Position numbers and translations under genes: made by a program. This document shows positions 14,968-17,915 of a stretch of DNA of 17,915 bases, piece after piece. Each line of letters starts with the position of its first letter. The first letter of the stretch is position 1. The notes below the pieces were generated by a model. That model searched no databases. It had not been told where the DNA came from and worked only from the letters and a program-made list of their open reading frames with translations. The stretch covers positions 1-17,915 of the forward strand of contig CAJTWQ010000041.1 of the NCBI GenBank assembly GCA_910579835.1. The letters are read 5' to 3'. This DNA is from an uncultured Ruminococcus sp. Its GTDB lineage: Bacteria > Bacillota > Clostridia > Oscillospirales > Ruminococcaceae.

Positions 14968-17046
14968 TTAACCTTTTTTGCGGGCTGTCATAATCTTTTC
15001 TGCAATATTTTTTGGAACCTCAAGATAGCTGTGCGGTTCCATAGTATACTGACCGCGTCCCTGTGTATTTGAACGGAGATCGCTTGTATAGCCGAACATT
15101 TCAGAAAGCGGAACGAGAGCGTCAACCTGAACAGAGCCTGTTCTGGACTCTTGTCCCTGAATTTGACCGCGTCGTGAGCTGAGATCACCGATAACAGTAC
15201 CGGTGTAGTCGTCGGGAACGATTACTGCGACTTTCATGATAGGTTCCATAAGAACAGGGGTAGCTTTTTCCATAGCTTCCTTGAATGCCATTGAACCGGC
15301 GATCTGGAATGCCATTTCAGATGAGTCAACCTCGTGGTATGATCCATCGTAAAGCTCTACCTTAACGTCAACGACTTCATATCCTGCGAGAATACCGGAC
15401 TTCATAGCGCCCTGTATACCCTTGTCAACGGCAGGGATATATTCCTTGGGAATAGAACCGCCGACAACAGCGTTTTTGAACTCATAGCCCTTGCCTGATT
15501 CGTTGGGGGATACACGGATCTTAACGTGTCCGTACTGTCCCTTACCGCCTGACTGACGGGCGTACTTCTTGTCAACATCTGCGCTGCCCTTGATAGCTTC
15601 CTTGTATGCAACCTGAGGTGCGCCTACATTAGCCTCGACCTTAAACTCACGGAGGAGACGGTCAACGATAATGTCAAGGTGAAGCTCACCCATTCCGGCA
15701 ATGATAGTCTGTCCTGTTTCTTCGTCTGTCCATGTCTTGAAAGTAGGATCCTCTTCTGCAAGTTTTGCAAGAGCGATACCCATTTTCTCCTGACCTGCTT
15801 TTGTCTTAGGCTCGATAGCAAGCTGGATAACAGGCTCCGGGAATTCCATGGATTCAAGGATAATAGGATGCTTTTCATCACAGAGGGTATCGCCTGTTGT
15901 AGTATTTTTGAGACCTACGGCAGCGGCGATATCACCGGAATATACAGTTGTAAGATCCTTTCTGTGGTTAGCGTGCATCTGAACGATACGTCCGAATCTT
16001 TCACGGTTATCCTTTGTTGCATTGAGAACTGTATCGCCTTGGTTTACAACGCCGGAATATACGCGGAAGAATGCCAGCTTACCAACGAATGGGTCTGTTG
16101 CGATCTTGAATGCGAGAGCTGAGAACGGCTCGTCGTCTGATGACGGTCTTTCTTCCTCTGCATCTGTATCGGGGTTTACGCCCTTGATAGCAGGAACGTC
16201 GAGAGGCGACGGCATATAGTCGATAATAGCGTCGAGAAGCTTCTGAACTCCCTTATTCTTGTAGGAAGTACCACAGGTTACGGGAACCATGTGGTTTGCA
16301 ATAGTAGCGGAACGGATGCACTTCTTGATTTCTTCCTGAGTCAGTTCTTCACCGTCAAGATATTTCATCATAAGCTCTTCATCCTGCTCTGCGACATGCT
16401 CTACCATATCATCGTGGTACTGCTGAGCTTTTTCCTTCATATCTTCAGGAATATCTTCTACACGAATATCCTTTCCGAGATCATCGTAATAGATGTAAGC
16501 CTTCATTTCAACAAGGTCGATGATGCCTCTGAATTCGTCCTCAGCGCCGATAGGGAGCTGGATCGGAACGGCGTTACATTTAAGTCTGTCCTTCATCATG
16601 TCTACGACACGGTAGAAGTCGGCTCCCATAATATCCATCTTATTTACATAAGCCATACGGGGAACCTTGTAGTTGTCAGCCTGTCTCCAAACGGTTTCAG
16701 ACTGGGGCTCAACGCCTCCCTTAGCGCAGAGAACAGTTACAGAACCGTCCAATACACGGAGTGAACGCTCAACCTCAACAGTGAAGTCAACGTGTCCGGG
16801 AGTGTCGATAATATTGAGTCTGTGGCCGGCCCAGTAGCAAGTAGTAGCAGCGGAGGTAATTGTAATACCTCTTTCCTGCTCCTGTTCCATCCAGTCCATA
16901 GTAGCGGAACCTTCATGAGTCTCACCGATTTTGTGATTAACACCGGTGTAGAAAAGGATACGCTCTGTGGTTGTGGTCTTACCTGCGTCGATGTGGGCCA
17001 TTATGCCGATATTTCTTGTATTTTCAAGCGTACAGTCTCTTGACAT
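14968..17046 (-). CDS. fusA: Elongation factor G
   Basis: 692 residues, standard length. GTPase motifs are G1 AHIDAGKT (17-24), the RGITITSAAT switch I (59-68), G3 DTPGH (81-85) and G4 NKMD (135-138). Domains II to V follow, with RQSGGKGQYGHV in domain IV and the SSRRG and GYTSDLRSNTQGR segments in domain V. It moves tRNA and mRNA through the ribosome after peptide transfer and takes part in recycling. GAAGGAGG precedes ATG 17046, and 24 nt separate it from rpsG, so the two are cotranscribed. Confidence 0.99.
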   Translation of the reverse strand: MSRDCTLENTRNIGIMAHIDAGKTTTTERILFYTGVNHKIGETHEGSATMDWMEQEQERGITITSAATTCYWAGHRLNIIDTPGHVDFTVEVERSLRVLDGSVTVLCAKGGVEPQSETVWRQADNYKVPRMAYVNKMDIMGADFYRVVDMMKDRLKCNAVPIQLPIGAEDEFRGIIDLVEMKAYIYYDDLGKDIRVEDIPEDMKEKAQQYHDDMVEHVAEQDEELMMKYLDGEELTQEEIKKCIRSATIANHMVPVTCGTSYKNKGVQKLLDAIIDYMPSPLDVPAIKGVNPDTDAEEERPSSDDEPFSALAFKIATDPFVGKLAFFRVYSGVVNQGDTVLNATKDNRERFGRIVQMHANHRKDLTTVYSGDIAAAVGLKNTTTGDTLCDEKHPIILESMEFPEPVIQLAIEPKTKAGQEKMGIALAKLAEEDPTFKTWTDEETGQTIIAGMGELHLDIIVDRLLREFKVEANVGAPQVAYKEAIKGSADVDKKYARQSGGKGQYGHVKIRVSPNESGKGYEFKNAVVGGSIPKEYIPAVDKGIQGAMKSGILAGYEVVDVKVELYDGSYHEVDSSEMAFQIAGSMAFKEAMEKATPVLMEPIMKVAVIVPDDYTGTVIGDLSSRRGQIQGQESRTGSVQVDALVPLSEMFGYTSDLRSNTQGRGQYTMEPHSYLEVPKNIAEKIMTARKKG

Positions 17047-17070
17047 AATAATCCTCCTTCGATACTGTTA

Positions 17071-17541
17071 TTACCAGCGGTAGTGTGCGAAGGCCTTGTT
17101 TGCCTCTGCCATCTTGTGTGTATCGTCACGCTTCTTGCAGGCACCGCCTGTTCCGTTTACAGCGTCGAGGATTTCACCGGCAAGTCTTTCTTTCATTGTC
17201 TTTTCGTTTCTCAGTCTGGAATACTTTGTGATCCATCTAAGACCGAGAGTCTGACGTCTTTCAGGTCTTACCTCCATAGGTACCTGATATGTGGCGCCTC
17301 CGAGACGGCGAGCCTTAACTTCAAGTTCAGGCATAATATTTTCCATGGCCTGTTCAAACACCTCAAGAGCGTCCTTGCCTGTTTTTTCAGCTACGATTTC
17401 AAATGCATCGTAAACTATTTTCTGTGCAACACCCTTCTTACCGTCAAGCATAATGTTGTTGATAAGGCGTGTTACGAGCTTTGAATTGTATACAGGATCC
17501 TGTAATACATCACGCTTTGCGATATTACCTCTTCTTGGCAT
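17071..17541 (-). CDS. rpsG: 30S ribosomal protein S7
   Basis: 156 residues, starting MPRRGN and ending AFAHYRW as in other bacterial S7 proteins. It contains the conserved GGATYQVPMEVRPERR stretch. S7 starts assembly of the 30S head by binding the 3' domain of 16S rRNA. An upstream in-frame ATG at 17559 is rejected because the AAGGAGGG that serves ATG 17541 overlaps that extension and S7 begins at MPRR. It is second gene of the str operon as seen here, preceded by an unusually long spacer after rpsL. Confidence 0.98.
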   Translation of the reverse strand: MPRRGNIAKRDVLQDPVYNSKLVTRLINNIMLDGKKGVAQKIVYDAFEIVAEKTGKDALEVFEQAMENIMPELEVKARRLGGATYQVPMEVRPERRQTLGLRWITKYSRLRNEKTMKERLAGEILDAVNGTGGACKKRDDTHKMAEANKAFAHYRW

Positions 17542-17719
17542 TTCGCTTCCCTCCTTCACATAGATTCATGAATTCATAGGTACTCGTACGGACGGATTAC
17601 TGCCGCATGGGCAAAGCTTCACCCGTCTGTTCCGTCAAGACCAATGCAGAGGAACATCCTCCCTTAGCGCAAGCTTCGGGGAATATATATGAACTCCGCA
17701 TTTATCCTGCGATAGTAGT
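17542..17719 (-). other. Candidate structured leader in the rpsL-rpsG spacer
   Basis: The 233-nt gap between rpsL and rpsG is much longer than other spacers in the operon. On the minus strand GACGGA (17636-17631) can pair with TCCGTC (17596-17591) around an inner GGG/CCC stem. GAGGA, loop TGT, TCCTC forms a separate hairpin at 17649-17661. A second GACGG offers a competing partner for CCGTC. In Escherichia coli S7 represses its own operon through a structure in the same spacer; here this role is only inferred. Confidence 0.4.
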
Positions 17720-17725
17720 TATCCT

Positions 17726-17754
17726 ATTATATTAACGTACGGCATTCTCAGCAA
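17726..17754 (-). promoter_or_regulatory. Candidate internal promoter before rpsG
   Basis: TTGCTG (17754-17749), 17-bp spacer, TATAAT (17731-17726). The -10 is perfect and the -35 matches consensus at three of six positions. It would start an rpsG-fusA transcript near 17719. Confidence 0.45.
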
Positions 17755-17774
17755 GCCGCCGGCTGCATGTACTC

Positions 17775-17915
17775 TTACTTCTGCTTAGGTCTCTTAGCGC
17801 CGTACTTGGAACGAGCCTGAGCACGGTTTGCAACGCCCTGAGCGTCGAGAGTACCTCTGATGATGTGGTAACGCACACCGGGGAGATCCTTAACACGTCC
17901 GCCTCTGATGAGAAC
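17775..17915 (-). CDS. rpsL: 30S ribosomal protein S12, C-terminal part
   Basis: The last 46 residues of S12, from VLIRGGRVKDLPGVRYH through SKYGAKRPKQK to the TAA at 17775-17777. The VKDLPGVRYH loop is part of the decoding-centre protein surface where streptomycin resistance changes occur in other species; the sequence here is the usual one. The gene runs off the right edge of the window, so its start and any upstream genes are not visible. Confidence 0.97.
   Translation of the reverse strand, partial: VLIRGGRVKDLPGVRYHIIRGTLDAQGVANRAQARSKYGAKRPKQK

Noticed and set aside
17608..17654. 12-codon ORF (MFLCIGLDGTDG) in the rpsL-rpsG spacer after GGGAGG
   Set aside because: The GGAGG abuts the ATG with no spacer, so ribosomes could not start there; the pairing segments explain the sequence better.
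17755..17770. AGCC/GGCT hairpin after rpsL as a terminator
   Set aside because: It is GC-rich but short, with no T tract after it; the str operon is expected to read through.
1..17915. CRISPR arrays, tRNA or rRNA genes, complete insertion sequences, toxin-antitoxin or phage-defence genes
   Set aside because: No spaced repeats, cloverleaf sequences, transposases or defence-type domains were seen on either strand.

Overview
The window is 17.9 kb of a Gram-positive (Firmicutes/Clostridia) chromosome. Ruminococcus or another Oscillospiraceae member is my best guess, which is an inference from protein style and AT-rich spacers with consensus sigma-A promoters. It holds one nearly complete housekeeping cluster, part of the str operon, a glycolytic gene, an ABC transporter and a large envelope protein. 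All genes except GAPDH lie on the minus strand. There are no tRNA or rRNA genes, CRISPR arrays, complete insertion sequences or defence islands.

Layout, left to right. Positions 1-170 hold two hairpins and a five-codon mini-ORF with a strong ribosome binding site. Positions 171-2741 encode a YfhO-family polytopic membrane protein. The 255-bp spacer before it (2742-2996) is unusually rich: an operator-like inverted repeat, four direct repeats resembling a PhoP/PhoB box placed 10 bp upstream of a -10, and a 117-bp element with 20-bp inverted ends that starts at the mutS2 stop codon. Next, transcribed leftward from one consensus promoter at 9220-9248, comes a tight cluster: CYTH-domain protein, phoH, ybeY, era, a small YqzL-like gene, recO and mutS2. 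The genes touch or overlap at every junction except the 72-bp era-yqzL gap. These proteins deal with 16S rRNA maturation and 30S assembly (YbeY, Era, probably PhoH), recombinational repair (RecO), and recombination or ribosome-collision control (MutS2).

Positions 9293-10084 encode an unrecognised protein that may be a degenerate histidine kinase, with its own promoter and a leader of about 235 nt. It is divergent from the GAPDH gene (10542-11579), which has a near-consensus promoter and a good terminator. A convergent gap (11580-11836) carries a perfect 20-bp-arm palindrome. It is followed by a two-gene ABC exporter (11837-13553) lying directly behind the tuf terminator. The right end is the str operon read leftward: rpsL (partial), rpsG, fusA, tuf. 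tuf has its own extended -10 promoter, and the 233-nt rpsL-rpsG spacer contains a candidate internal promoter and a structured leader.

No new multi-gene system is evident. The points most worth a second look are the spacer upstream of yfhO, the kinase-like protein beside GAPDH, the structured rpsL-rpsG spacer and the intergenic palindromes.
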